Below, in pieces: positions 1 to 5,998 of a stretch of 10,019 nt of DNA. The translations under genes and the position numbers were made by a program. Source of the DNA: an uncultured Eggerthellaceae bacterium (GTDB lineage: Bacteria > Actinomycetota > Coriobacteriia > Coriobacteriales > Eggerthellaceae); contig CAKUFS010000046.1 in NCBI GenBank assembly GCA_934648845.1, positions 1-10,019 of the forward strand. The letters run 5' to 3'. The notes under the pieces are model-generated. The model saw only the letters and a program-made list of their open reading frames with translations, had not been told where the DNA came from and did no database searches. How positions within the stretch are numbered: the first letter of the stretch is position 1; the number at the start of each line of letters is the position of its first letter.

Positions 1-833
1 GTGTTGATGCAGCGGATGATGCAGGGCCAGTCGTAGGCACGCTTGCCGTCGCGCACGCCGGTTGCGCGGAAGTCGGGCACTACGGCGAAGTACTGCCAAA
101 TGTTCAGGTCGGCCTTGTCGATTTCCTCGCGTACAATCGCGTCGGCATCGCGCAGAGCTTCCAAACGGTCGCGCGTGATAGCGCCCAGGCAGCGAACGCC
201 CAGGCCAGGGCCGGGGAAGGGCTGACGCTCAACCATGTTTTCGGGCAAGCCCAGTTCGCGGCCAACAACGCGCACTTCGTCCTTGAACAGCAGCTTCACC
301 GGTTCGCATAGCTCGAACTGCAGGTCCTCGGGCAGGCCGCCCACGTTGTGGTGCGCTTTCACGCCATCTTCGGATTCTAAAATATCGGGGTAGATAGTGC
401 CCTGGGCCAGGAAGCTAACTTCGTTACCCACCTTGCGCGCTTCTTCTTCGAACACGCGGATGAACTCGGCGCCGATGATCTTGCGCTTTGTCTCGGGCTC
501 ATCAATGTCAACCAGCTTGTCCAGGAAGCGATCGGTTGCGTCTACATAGACCAGGTTTGCGTCCATCTGATTCTTGAACACGTCAATGACCTGCTCGCTT
601 TCACCTTTGCGCATCAGGCCGTGGTTCACGTGTACGCAAATCAGCTGCTTGCCAATGGCCTTGATCAACAGGGCTGCAACAACAGAGCTGTCAACGCCGC
701 CGGAAAGAGCCAGCAGGACCTTTTTGTCGCCAATCTGTTCACGGATTGCGGCAACTTGTTCGTCAATGAACGCCTGGGCAAGTTCGGGGGTGGTGATGCG
801 CACCATGTCGTTGGGGCGCTTGTTGGAATCCAT
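1..833 (-). CDS. guaA: GMP synthase, ATP-pyrophosphatase part (5' portion of the gene)
   Basis: This gene encodes the synthetase half of GMP synthase, which adenylates XMP and replaces the adenylate with ammonia to give GMP in cytoplasmic purine synthesis. The 277 codons visible begin at ATG 833-831, five bases after a perfect AAAGGAGG site; the 3' end lies beyond base 1. The ATP P-loop SGGVDS is at residues 44-49, KAHHNVGGLP at 159-168, and the dimerisation-domain motif PFPGPGLGVR at 205-214, as in GuaA. The protein starts directly at the synthetase domain and no glutamine amidotransferase domain precedes it in the window. Either a separate glutaminase subunit is encoded elsewhere or this is a short GuaA form. 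The family call is secure; the two-subunit arrangement is inferred. Confidence 0.95.
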   Translation of the reverse strand, partial: MDSNKRPNDMVRITTPELAQAFIDEQVAAIREQIGDKKVLLALSGGVDSSVVAALLIKAIGKQLICVHVNHGLMRKGESEQVIDVFKNQMDANLVYVDATDRFLDKLVDIDEPETKRKIIGAEFIRVFEEEARKVGNEVSFLAQGTIYPDILESEDGVKAHHNVGGLPEDLQFELCEPVKLLFKDEVRVVGRELGLPENMVERQPFPGPGLGVRCLGAITRDRLEALRDADAIVREEIDKADLNIWQYFAVVPDFRATGVRDGKRAYDWPCIIRCIN

Positions 834-838
834 GGAGA

Positions 839-846
839 CCTCCTTT
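839..846 (-). promoter_or_regulatory. Strong ribosome binding site of guaA
   Basis: The minus strand reads AAAGGAGG five bases before ATG 833-831. This near-ideal Shine-Dalgarno fixes the start of the synthetase-only protein and argues against an upstream in-frame glutaminase extension. Confidence 0.85.
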
Positions 847-884
847 AGGTTCAATAGGAATACGCCTTGCTCACGCGAAGGCAT

Positions 885-906
885 ATTCTTGTAACATTCT
901 TGTAAC
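885..906. repeat. Two tandem copies of an 11-bp unit in the guaA leader
   Basis: ATTCTTGTAAC occurs twice without a gap, at 885-895 and 896-906. The pair sits just downstream of the candidate -10 box and would cover the predicted transcription start of guaA. It could be an operator half-site pair or a simple slippage duplication. The repeat is directly visible; any function is inferred. Confidence 0.6.
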
Positions 907-911
907 ATCCC

Positions 912-917
912 ATTATA
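912..917 (-). promoter_or_regulatory. Candidate -10 box of the guaA promoter
   Basis: The minus strand carries an exact TATAAT about 80 bases upstream of the guaA start. Transcription would begin near 905. I see no convincing -35 hexamer at 16-18 bases, so the promoter is only a candidate. Confidence 0.45.
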
Positions 918-1068
918 TGCAGTAGATTGCGCTTTCTTTTGCTGGTGGGTCGATTTTTTAGACGATTTTGCAGGAAAAAGCGCATTTTCTGAACAGTGTG
1001 CGTGGCAGTCCTGGCAAAGGGGAGCAAGAAAGGGAAGGAATCGGGAAAGCACGGGGAAGGCGAAACGA

Positions 1069-1101
1069 AAGAAGCCGCCACCTGCGCGGTGCCGGCTTCT
1101 T
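1069..1101 (-). terminator. Hairpin terminator of the surface-protein gene
   Basis: A 9-bp perfect stem (1069-1077 with 1093-1101), one C/C mismatch, four more pairs (1079-1082 with 1088-1091) and a 5-base loop lie 29 bases past the stop of the minus-strand surface-protein gene. On the minus strand the stem runs into a T-rich tract (TTCTTTCGTTT). The plus-strand side has no T run, so it probably acts on the minus strand only. Confidence 0.75.
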
Positions 1102-1129
1102 GTATCAAGCGAAGTGAGAGTGTTTGGAT

Positions 1130-3190
1130 TTACTGGATGCGCTTTCTTTTGCGCACGCAGATTGCAACTGCCAATGCAAGTACGCTCGCTCCGATTAGGG
1201 CAGCGCCAAGTACCGTTGCCGCGTGATCGCCTGTTGAGGGAATGGCATCGGCCCCCGTGTTGTCGCTGGTAGCGCCCGCATTCGTGTTGCCAGCGCCGGA
1301 CTGAGTGCCGTCTGCGCCAGGCGTGCTTGCGTCAATGTCAGGTTTTTCGGTGCCGCCAGGAGCTCCACCGCCAGGGTTATCGGTTCCTGGCTTATCGCCT
1401 TCACCCGGCTTATTGCCGCCCGGGTTGTCCGTATCCGGGTTGCCGGGATTGCCTTTGGGTACTTTCTTGAACTGGGCTTTATAGACAACGTCTTCCGTTG
1501 CATCGGTGATTTCCTTGTGCCACGACTCAAAGACGTAATCGTATTTATCGTCGGACGGTTTCGTGGGGGCGGGCACGGTAATCTGGTGAGCCTTCGTGCC
1601 GATTTCGTACCAATCCTCGCTGTAGAACAGGCTGCCATCTTCGTTCGCGAACGAGATTTTCACCAAGGACGGTTTTGCTGCGGCAATCAAATATACCTTG
1701 CCGTCAGCTGAAATGTTAGCGTAGTTGGCGTACTCGACGCGCTGCTCTTTTGTTTGCGCGGTGTAGCGCAGCTCTTCGCCGTCAAAAAACCAGCCGTCGA
1801 TCTTTTTGTTCGTCACGTCATCGGGTTTGCCCAGGTACAGGGCATTCATGTCCTTTGCGGGTGCAAGCTTCAGGGGAGAGCCGTCCGAGTAAACGTCAGA
1901 TGCCGCTTTACCTGCAGTGTTGTTGCATAGCTTAGTGTCTGTAATAGTAGTGCCTGCGCCTTCGCCGGAATTCGAATCTGCGGCAAAACCACCGCCATAA
2001 TTTGCGGCCTTATTGCCCGTGATGGTGCATCTGTCAATGGTCATGCTGGTAAAGTTGCCGTACGATGCAACGCCGCCGCCCAAGGCTGCGCTGTTCTCGG
2101 TAATCGTGCAGCTGTGGATTTCCGCTGCGGCAGGTGCTTTCAACATGACGGCAAGCACGCCAGCGCCATAACCTTCATTTTGGTTTGCGGTGTTCTGGGT
2201 TATCGTAGCTTTCTCAAGGAACAAGCCCGGCTTTTCGGTTGCGCCCACGTTCGGGGTGTCGGCGCACAGGCCGTATGCCGCAGCGTAGAAGTACGCGGAA
2301 GCAAGAACGCCTGCGCCGTCGTTTGCTTCATTTCCGCTGATGATGCCGCCAATGATTTGCGCGGAGCTCTGGAGGTTGCCCCATCCGCCGTTGATGATTT
2401 CGTCAATGGAGGCAACAACCGCAACGCCGCCGCCCATCTCGTTCGCTTTGTTGTTCGAAATGGTTCCGCCGTTCATAATAAACGACGAACCGCCTGAAAC
2501 GTACACGCCGCCGCCGGCAGACGTGATAATGCGAGCGTCCATGCCGTAATCCGAGGCTTTGAACGAAGAAGTGGCGAAGCAGTTCTTTATCTCGCCGCCG
2601 TCCATGGTGAACGCGCCGCCGTAAATCACCGCAACGCCTCCGCCGTAGCAGATAGAGCCGCCGGTGATGCCGCAGTCATCAATGGTGCCGCCGTACATAT
2701 GGAAGGTGCCACCCTGCACGGTCACGCCGCCGCCGAAGTAGTTTTCGCCTTTACGGTCGGCAACGGTAACGCCGGGGTACATATTGCACGTGCCTTGGAT
2801 ATACAACAGGCCAGGTACATCGTTGTTCTGCTTATTTCCGCCGCTGATTTTCAGCGTGTCACTGCCATCTGCCGCGCCCAAGTTCAATTGCGCTCCCGAC
2901 TGTACGGAAATCGAGCTGTACTGACCAAGCGTCATGGTGTGACCGTTACCGAGAATGGTGGTCAGGCACGTGTTGGCGAAGGTAGCGCCGGCTCCTTCTA
3001 GGTTGTCGGTCAGTTTGATGATGTATTCGCCGCTCGTAGCAGCGTTAACAGTGGTTACCGCATTATCGAATTCGGTGCTGTTGCCAACTTCGATGGTGGT
3101 GGGTTCTGTCGCGAAGCCCGCTGCGGGTGCTATTCCCGCGCAAATTGCCAGCGTTGCAAGAAGAACCATTGCCTTGCTTGGTTTTTTCAT
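1130..3190 (-). CDS. Sortase-anchored surface protein with beta-helix-like repeats
   Basis: A 686-residue exported protein of unknown ligand. Residues 1-27 form a signal peptide (charged MKKPSK, hydrophobic core, cleavage likely after GFA). About residues 80-430 carry spaced GGGV/GGTI/ITxNxA motifs (for example 153-170, 183-201, 226-257, 371-402), as in right-handed parallel beta-helix or polymorphic-outer-membrane-like repeats. Residues about 509-576 resemble an InlB B-repeat (Listeria-Bacteroides repeat). A Pro/Gly/Asp-rich wall-spanning linker covers 577-649. The C terminus has IPSTG (650-654), a hydrophobic segment (about 657-679) and RKRKR, a variant LPxTG sorting signal. AGGAG lies seven bases before the ATG. 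Adhesion to host or other cells is plausible but inferred. The gene is monocistronic, with its own candidate promoter and terminator. Confidence 0.88.
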   Translation of the reverse strand: MKKPSKAMVLLATLAICAGIAPAAGFATEPTTIEVGNSTEFDNAVTTVNAATSGEYIIKLTDNLEGAGATFANTCLTTILGNGHTMTLGQYSSISVQSGAQLNLGAADGSDTLKISGGNKQNNDVPGLLYIQGTCNMYPGVTVADRKGENYFGGGVTVQGGTFHMYGGTIDDCGITGGSICYGGGVAVIYGGAFTMDGGEIKNCFATSSFKASDYGMDARIITSAGGGVYVSGGSSFIMNGGTISNNKANEMGGGVAVVASIDEIINGGWGNLQSSAQIIGGIISGNEANDGAGVLASAYFYAAAYGLCADTPNVGATEKPGLFLEKATITQNTANQNEGYGAGVLAVMLKAPAAAEIHSCTITENSAALGGGVASYGNFTSMTIDRCTITGNKAANYGGGFAADSNSGEGAGTTITDTKLCNNTAGKAASDVYSDGSPLKLAPAKDMNALYLGKPDDVTNKKIDGWFFDGEELRYTAQTKEQRVEYANYANISADGKVYLIAAAKPSLVKISFANEDGSLFYSEDWYEIGTKAHQITVPAPTKPSDDKYDYVFESWHKEITDATEDVVYKAQFKKVPKGNPGNPDTDNPGGNKPGEGDKPGTDNPGGGAPGGTEKPDIDASTPGADGTQSGAGNTNAGATSDNTGADAIPSTGDHAATVLGAALIGASVLALAVAICVRKRKRIQ

Positions 3191-3278
3191 TGAGCCGCTC
3201 CTATGCTCGTTGATATTTGCGTGAAGTTGTCCGAACCTTCAACCACTCTCCCGAGCGGTTGTGCTTTTGCCGCAGGGG

Positions 3279-3306
3279 ATTTTACTACAACTTCAGGGTA
3301 AGTAAA
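3279..3306 (-). promoter_or_regulatory. Candidate promoter of the surface-protein gene
   Basis: On the minus strand TTTACT (3306-3301) and TAAAAT (3284-3279) are separated by 16 bases, a fair sigma-70-type match. Transcription would start near 3272, giving a leader of about 80 bases before the ATG at 3190. Confidence 0.4.
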
Positions 3307-3323
3307 CGAGCGTGAACAAAATT

Positions 3324-3386
3324 GACGGCGTAAAATTGATGGGGGGTCGTCCTCTATCACCCGATTCCCATAAACTTTACACCGTC
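3324..3386. repeat. 63-bp imperfect inverted repeat between the surface-protein gene and hipBA
   Basis: The arms at 3324-3343 and 3367-3386 are complementary at 17 of 20 positions; the outer 11 bases (GACGGCGTAAA against TTTACACCGTC) match at 10 of 11. The 23-base centre includes GGGT...ACCC, which could extend the stem. No T run follows on either strand, so it is a poor terminator. It could be a large operator, a MITE-like remnant or paired insertion-sequence ends; I see no obvious target duplication. Confidence 0.65.
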
Positions 3387-3412
3387 TATGACACCCTGAG
3401 CTACATGAAATG

Positions 3413-3421
3413 TGCTAAAAT
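3413..3421 (+). promoter_or_regulatory. Candidate extended -10 promoter of hipBA
   Basis: TGC directly precedes TAAAAT (3416-3421), an extended -10 element. No good -35 is seen at the right distance. Predicted transcription starts near 3428, leaving a leader of about 34 bases before the hipB ATG. Confidence 0.45.
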
Positions 3422-3473
3422 ATGAGTAATTTAAGTTCAGATTGAAAAAAATTAATCATATATGAGCAATTTA
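3421..3473 (+). promoter_or_regulatory. Repeated motif at the hipB promoter and start codon (candidate operator)
   Basis: TATGAGTAATTTA (3421-3433) and TATGAGCAATTTA (3461-3473) match at 12 of 13 bases and are spaced exactly 40 bp apart. The first touches the -10 box and predicted start of transcription; the second covers the hipB start codon. The second copy is also the right half of a near-palindrome centred on 3460-3461 (arms 3449-3459 and 3462-3472, 9 of 11 pairs). HipB-type antitoxins repress their own operon, so these are natural candidates for its binding sites. Confidence 0.5.
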
Positions 3474-3752
3474 TCAAAACTTACGCCATTGAAATCACCG
3501 AATGCCGCGACGAAGGACGTAGCGCTTCGTGCACGTGCGCGTCGCCGTGCTTTGGGCATTACTCAGCAGCAGTTGTCCGAGCACTCGGGCGTTGCATTGG
3601 GCACGCTTCGTCGCTTCGAGCAAACGGGGCAAATATCGTTTAATGCGCTGGTATCTGTTTGCCGTGCCCTTGATTGCGAGTCCGATCTGGATGCGCTTTT
3701 CGCAAAGCGCGCATACCGCTCCATTCAGGAGGTTATCGATGAACAGCAATAA
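3462..3752 (+). CDS. hipB: HipB-like antitoxin, XRE-family DNA-binding protein
   Basis: A 96-residue helix-turn-helix protein. The Cro/C1-type motif lies at about residues 33-55 (ITQQQLSEHSGV then LGTLRRFEQTG), after an Arg-rich helix (22-30). It immediately precedes and overlaps hipA, the standard order in hipBA modules, where HipB binds and neutralises the HipA kinase and represses the operon. The start ATG 3462 has no recognisable Shine-Dalgarno, only an A/T-rich stretch, so its translation may be weak or rely on A/T richness. The assignment rests on the fold and the partner gene; the name is by analogy. Confidence 0.85.
   Translation: MSNLSKLTPLKSPNAATKDVALRARARRRALGITQQQLSEHSGVALGTLRRFEQTGQISFNALVSVCRALDCESDLDALFAKRAYRSIQEVIDEQQ
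3727..3732 (+). promoter_or_regulatory. Ribosome binding site that sets the hipA start
   Basis: AGGAGG inside the end of hipB lies six bases before ATG 3739. It selects this start over the longer open frame that begins at 3529, whose extra 70 codons simply overlap hipB in another frame. Confidence 0.8.
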
Positions 3753-4902
3753 CAGACAATCGAATCAGCTCCCTTCGCTTGCTGAAAGCGGGGCGGTCAA
3801 GCAGCTTGGCGTGACATTGCATGGCAGGCGGGTTGGAACGCTTGCGCAAACGCCCGATGGTCTTGCTGCATTCGAGTACGATTCCCAATGGCTCTCCGAT
3901 GGATTCTCGATTAGCCCATTGAGCCTTCCGTTGCGTTCAGGGGTTTTCGTGCCCAACCTGCATCCGTTTGATGGAGTGTTCGGTGTTTTCCGGGATAGCC
4001 TTCCCGATGGATGGGGCGCTTTGTTGTTGAATCGGCTCCTGAAGAATAACGGCATTGACCCCGCTGAGGTAACGCCCATGACAATGCTTTCCCTTGTTGG
4101 GTCTGGCGGTCGCGGCGCGTTGTGTTACGAGCCGGAAATTATTACGGGCGTTTCGGCGTCGATTGATGATTTTGACACGTTTTCGAAGCTCTGTCAGGAG
4201 ATTCTTGCCGACAAGCCCGTGAATGACTTGGACGAAGCGTTTGCCGCTGGTGGATCATCCGCCGGCGCACGTCCGAAGGCTTACGTGAAAAGAGAAGAAT
4301 CCGAATGGCTAGTAAAGTTTCCTTCGAGCATGGACCCCAATGAGATTGGCGTCATGGAGTATGAATACTCACGCGCGGCAAAAGAATGTGGCATTGCTAT
4401 GTCGCGAACAGAGTTGCTGCCGTCAAAAATCTGCAGGGGTTTCTTTGCGACTGAGCGTTTCGACCGTAATTCTGCTGGAGAAGGCGTGCATATGATTACT
4501 GCATCGGGGCTTTTGGAGGTGTCTCATCGGTTCCCTGCGCTTGATTATAAGCATCTTTTCCAGGCAACGCAGATGCTCACCCGCGATTTGAGCCAGGCGT
4601 GGCAGGTGTTTCGTTTGATGTGCTTTAACGTTTTCGCCCACAATCAGGATGATCATTCAAATAACTTCGCATGGCTTTGCGAAGAGGGGGAATGGTGTTT
4701 TTCGCCCGCATACGATTTGACGTACAGTACGTCGTTTGGCGGAGAGCATGCGACAACGGTGAACGGAAAAGGCAAGCCGACCATGGATGACATCCTTGCG
4801 CTTTCCAGTGAGGCTGGACTGCCGTTACGCAAGGCGAAGGTGGTTGCTCAAGAGGTTCAAGCGCGCTGCAACGAATTGCTGAAATCGCTTGGTTTATTCT
4901 GA
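3739..4902 (+). CDS. hipA: HipA-family serine/threonine kinase toxin
   Basis: A 387-residue kinase-like toxin. In E. coli, HipA phosphorylates glutamyl-tRNA synthetase, stops translation and promotes persistence; the target here is unknown. The N-terminal subdomain spans about 22-105, with FRDSLPDGWG at 84-93. The kinase core has a Ser/Gly loop GGSSAGARPK (171-180), where HipA proteins autophosphorylate, a likely ATP lysine K194 in LVKF, FFATERFDR (235-243), the catalytic loop HNQDDHSNN (301-309) and the metal-binding PAYDL (323-327, D326). All key kinase positions appear intact, so it is probably active. It is somewhat shorter than the about 440 residues of E. coli HipA. The start overlaps hipB by 14 bases, which suggests translational coupling. 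Confidence 0.92.
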   Translation: MNSNNRQSNQLPSLAESGAVKQLGVTLHGRRVGTLAQTPDGLAAFEYDSQWLSDGFSISPLSLPLRSGVFVPNLHPFDGVFGVFRDSLPDGWGALLLNRLLKNNGIDPAEVTPMTMLSLVGSGGRGALCYEPEIITGVSASIDDFDTFSKLCQEILADKPVNDLDEAFAAGGSSAGARPKAYVKREESEWLVKFPSSMDPNEIGVMEYEYSRAAKECGIAMSRTELLPSKICRGFFATERFDRNSAGEGVHMITASGLLEVSHRFPALDYKHLFQATQMLTRDLSQAWQVFRLMCFNVFAHNQDDHSNNFAWLCEEGEWCFSPAYDLTYSTSFGGEHATTVNGKGKPTMDDILALSSEAGLPLRKAKVVAQEVQARCNELLKSLGLF

Positions 4903-4923
4903 TTAAACGAGATTTGCGATTCG

Positions 4924-4945
4924 GAGCCCGATGATTGCCGGACTC
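4924..4945. terminator. Weak hairpin between convergent hipA and tetR
   Basis: GAGCCCG (4924-4930) and CGGACTC (4939-4945) pair with one mismatch around an 8-base loop in the 62-bp gap between the two converging genes. There is no T run on either side, so it is at best a weak bidirectional terminator. Confidence 0.25.
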
Positions 4946-4964
4946 AAATTGCTCGCGCTTAACC

Positions 4965-5612
4965 TTACCGGAGCCTTCGTGGTTGACGAAGCGGCGGCAA
5001 TGCTTTTGCGGCTGAGTCTTTCCAGGAGCCTTCTTCTTGCGCTCCCGATAAAACATACATGGTGTCGGCCACACGTTTCGCAATGGCTTCGGGCGCATTC
5101 TCTCCCTTAAAATCGCTTTCGAGCCAACGAACTAAAAGCCATACAAGACCTGCTGAAATGGCGGCGCGGCAGTCGTTGGCGTTTGCATGGACACCGCTCA
5201 GGCGTTTTTCAATGTGGCGAGTACTCATGCGCTGATCAAGCATTTTCGAAACGCCTATAAGGATTTGAGCGGCGCTTGGTCCGTAAGCAGCGTTTCGGTA
5301 GAAAGACCGGTGCCGGTAGACTGCTTGCACAAATTTGTCCATAAGCTCATGGAAATAATCCAGGTCGTTTTGGCTCCCTATTTCGTGATCGATGCGCTCA
5401 AGGGTGTCATCAAGGGATTGAATGGTGACCTCGGCAACAAGTGTAGCGGTATCGTTGAACTGTTTGTAGACGGTAGGACGGCTTACACCGGCGTGCTCCG
5501 CTATTTGAGTGAGGGTAATTTGGTTGACGGGGCTTTCAGACACAAGCTCGAAAGCCGCATCGGTAAGTGCCTCCCGCACGCGAAGGGTTCGTGGATTCAC
5601 TTTCGCGGACAT
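4965..5612 (-). CDS. TetR-family transcriptional repressor
   Basis: A 215-residue regulator. The N-terminal DNA-binding domain covers about 9-60 with the helix-turn-helix at 32-51 (ITLTQIAEHAGVSRPTVYKQF), typical of TetR/AcrR proteins. The C-terminal two thirds are helical, the usual ligand-binding and dimerisation part, and diverge too much to name a ligand. I chose ATG 5612-5610 (MSAKVN), preceded by a GAGAG-type site; upstream ATGs at 5630 and 5684 lack a ribosome site and would add a non-conserved tail. The gene diverges from the cytochrome/flavoprotein operon across a 386-bp control region, the usual layout for a TetR repressor that controls its neighbour and itself in response to a small molecule. 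Confidence 0.88.
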   Translation of the reverse strand: MSAKVNPRTLRVREALTDAAFELVSESPVNQITLTQIAEHAGVSRPTVYKQFNDTATLVAEVTIQSLDDTLERIDHEIGSQNDLDYFHELMDKFVQAVYRHRSFYRNAAYGPSAAQILIGVSKMLDQRMSTRHIEKRLSGVHANANDCRAAISAGLVWLLVRWLESDFKGENAPEAIAKRVADTMYVLSGAQEEGSWKDSAAKALPPLRQPRRLR

Positions 5613-5660
5613 AATTCTCTCTTTCAACATGGTCAAAAAATAATGATGCAGCGATTTTGC

Positions 5661-5678
5661 CCTCTTTGGACGAAGAGG
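5661..5678. repeat. Inverted repeat in the tetR leader
   Basis: CCTCTT (5661-5666) and AAGAGG (5673-5678) are perfect complements around a 6-base spacer, about 50 bp upstream of the tetR start codon and downstream of its candidate -10. It could be an RNA hairpin in the leader or a binding site. Confidence 0.45.
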
Positions 5679-5747
5679 TTGCATGCTAAATGTATTTATT
5701 CTTAGAGTTGCGTTTCGCGCCCAATGCTCCTCGCATTTTTCTCACGG

Positions 5748-5753
5748 ATTATA
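5748..5753 (-). promoter_or_regulatory. Candidate -10 box of tetR
   Basis: An exact TATAAT on the minus strand; transcription would start near 5741, giving a leader of about 130 bases. No consensus -35 is seen 16-18 bp upstream; instead that stretch is occupied by the palindrome at 5760-5776. Confidence 0.45.
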
Positions 5754-5759
5754 CCCCTT

Positions 5760-5776
5760 CGCGATGTTGCATCGCG
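5760..5776. promoter_or_regulatory. 17-bp perfect palindrome, candidate TetR operator
   Basis: CGCGATG and CATCGCG are exact complements around TTG. Length, symmetry and 3-base centre are typical of TetR-family operators, and the site lies just upstream of the candidate -10 of tetR, where binding would block polymerase. Assignment to this TetR protein is inferred from position. Confidence 0.5.
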
Positions 5777-5873
5777 CATTGTGAATAAACAGTCCCAAAT
5801 ATGCGCAAATTGACGATGCAGAGTATTTCGGCTGGCAGATACAGGTGAATAAAGCCTGTTCAGGCACTAGTCG

Positions 5874-5890
5874 ATTGACTCCCCGTCAAT
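5874..5890. promoter_or_regulatory. Inverted repeat upstream of the cytochrome operon promoter
   Basis: ATTGAC (5874-5879) and GTCAAT (5885-5890) are perfect complements around TCCCC. The right half belongs to a CCGTCAA motif that recurs at 5907-5913. Position about 70-85 bp before the predicted transcription start fits an activator site or a second operator. Confidence 0.4.
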
Positions 5891-5946
5891 AGACACATTG
5901 CGCAAACCGTCAAACACAAAATGCCAAAACCTTGCTACTATGCGCT

Positions 5947-5952
5947 TATAAT
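5947..5952 (+). promoter_or_regulatory. Candidate -10 box of the cytochrome operon
   Basis: Exact TATAAT 46 bp before the ATG at 5999, with transcription likely from about 5959. The 17-bp-upstream hexamer (CCAAAA) is far from TTGACA, which suggests dependence on an activator. Confidence 0.5.
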
Positions 5953-5998
5953 GTTGACAAGTGTAAACGAAAACGCATGAACATGAAAGGAGGTCGCA

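Larger units (their letters stand above)
5613..5998. promoter_or_regulatory. Divergent control region between tetR and the cytochrome operon
   Basis: No gene is seen in these 386 bp. The region is A/T-rich relative to its flanks and holds TATAAT boxes for both directions (5748-5753 minus, 5947-5952 plus), several inverted repeats (5661-5678, 5760-5776, 5854-5865, 5874-5890), a GTGAATAAA direct repeat (5781-5789 and 5845-5853) and a CCGTCAA direct repeat (5883-5889 and 5907-5913). The density of motifs suggests more than one regulator. Confidence 0.65.

Noticed and set aside
851..1108. 85-codon minus-strand open frame upstream of guaA
   Set aside because: It overlaps the guaA promoter and the terminator of the previous gene, has no ribosome site, and its product looks random.
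3422..3445. Seven-codon open frame (MSNLSSD) resembling the start of hipB
   Set aside because: It was considered as a leader peptide, but it begins before the predicted transcription start and has no ribosome site. The similarity is better explained by the repeated operator-like motif.
4625..5098. 157-codon minus-strand open frame spanning the hipA and tetR ends
   Set aside because: It overlaps the conserved catalytic end of hipA and the tetR C terminus in other frames and has a Pro/Arg-rich, low-complexity product without a recognisable fold.
5187..5705. 172-codon plus-strand open frame opposite tetR
   Set aside because: The minus strand encodes a clear TetR helix-turn-helix here; the plus-strand product has no recognisable domain and no ribosome site.
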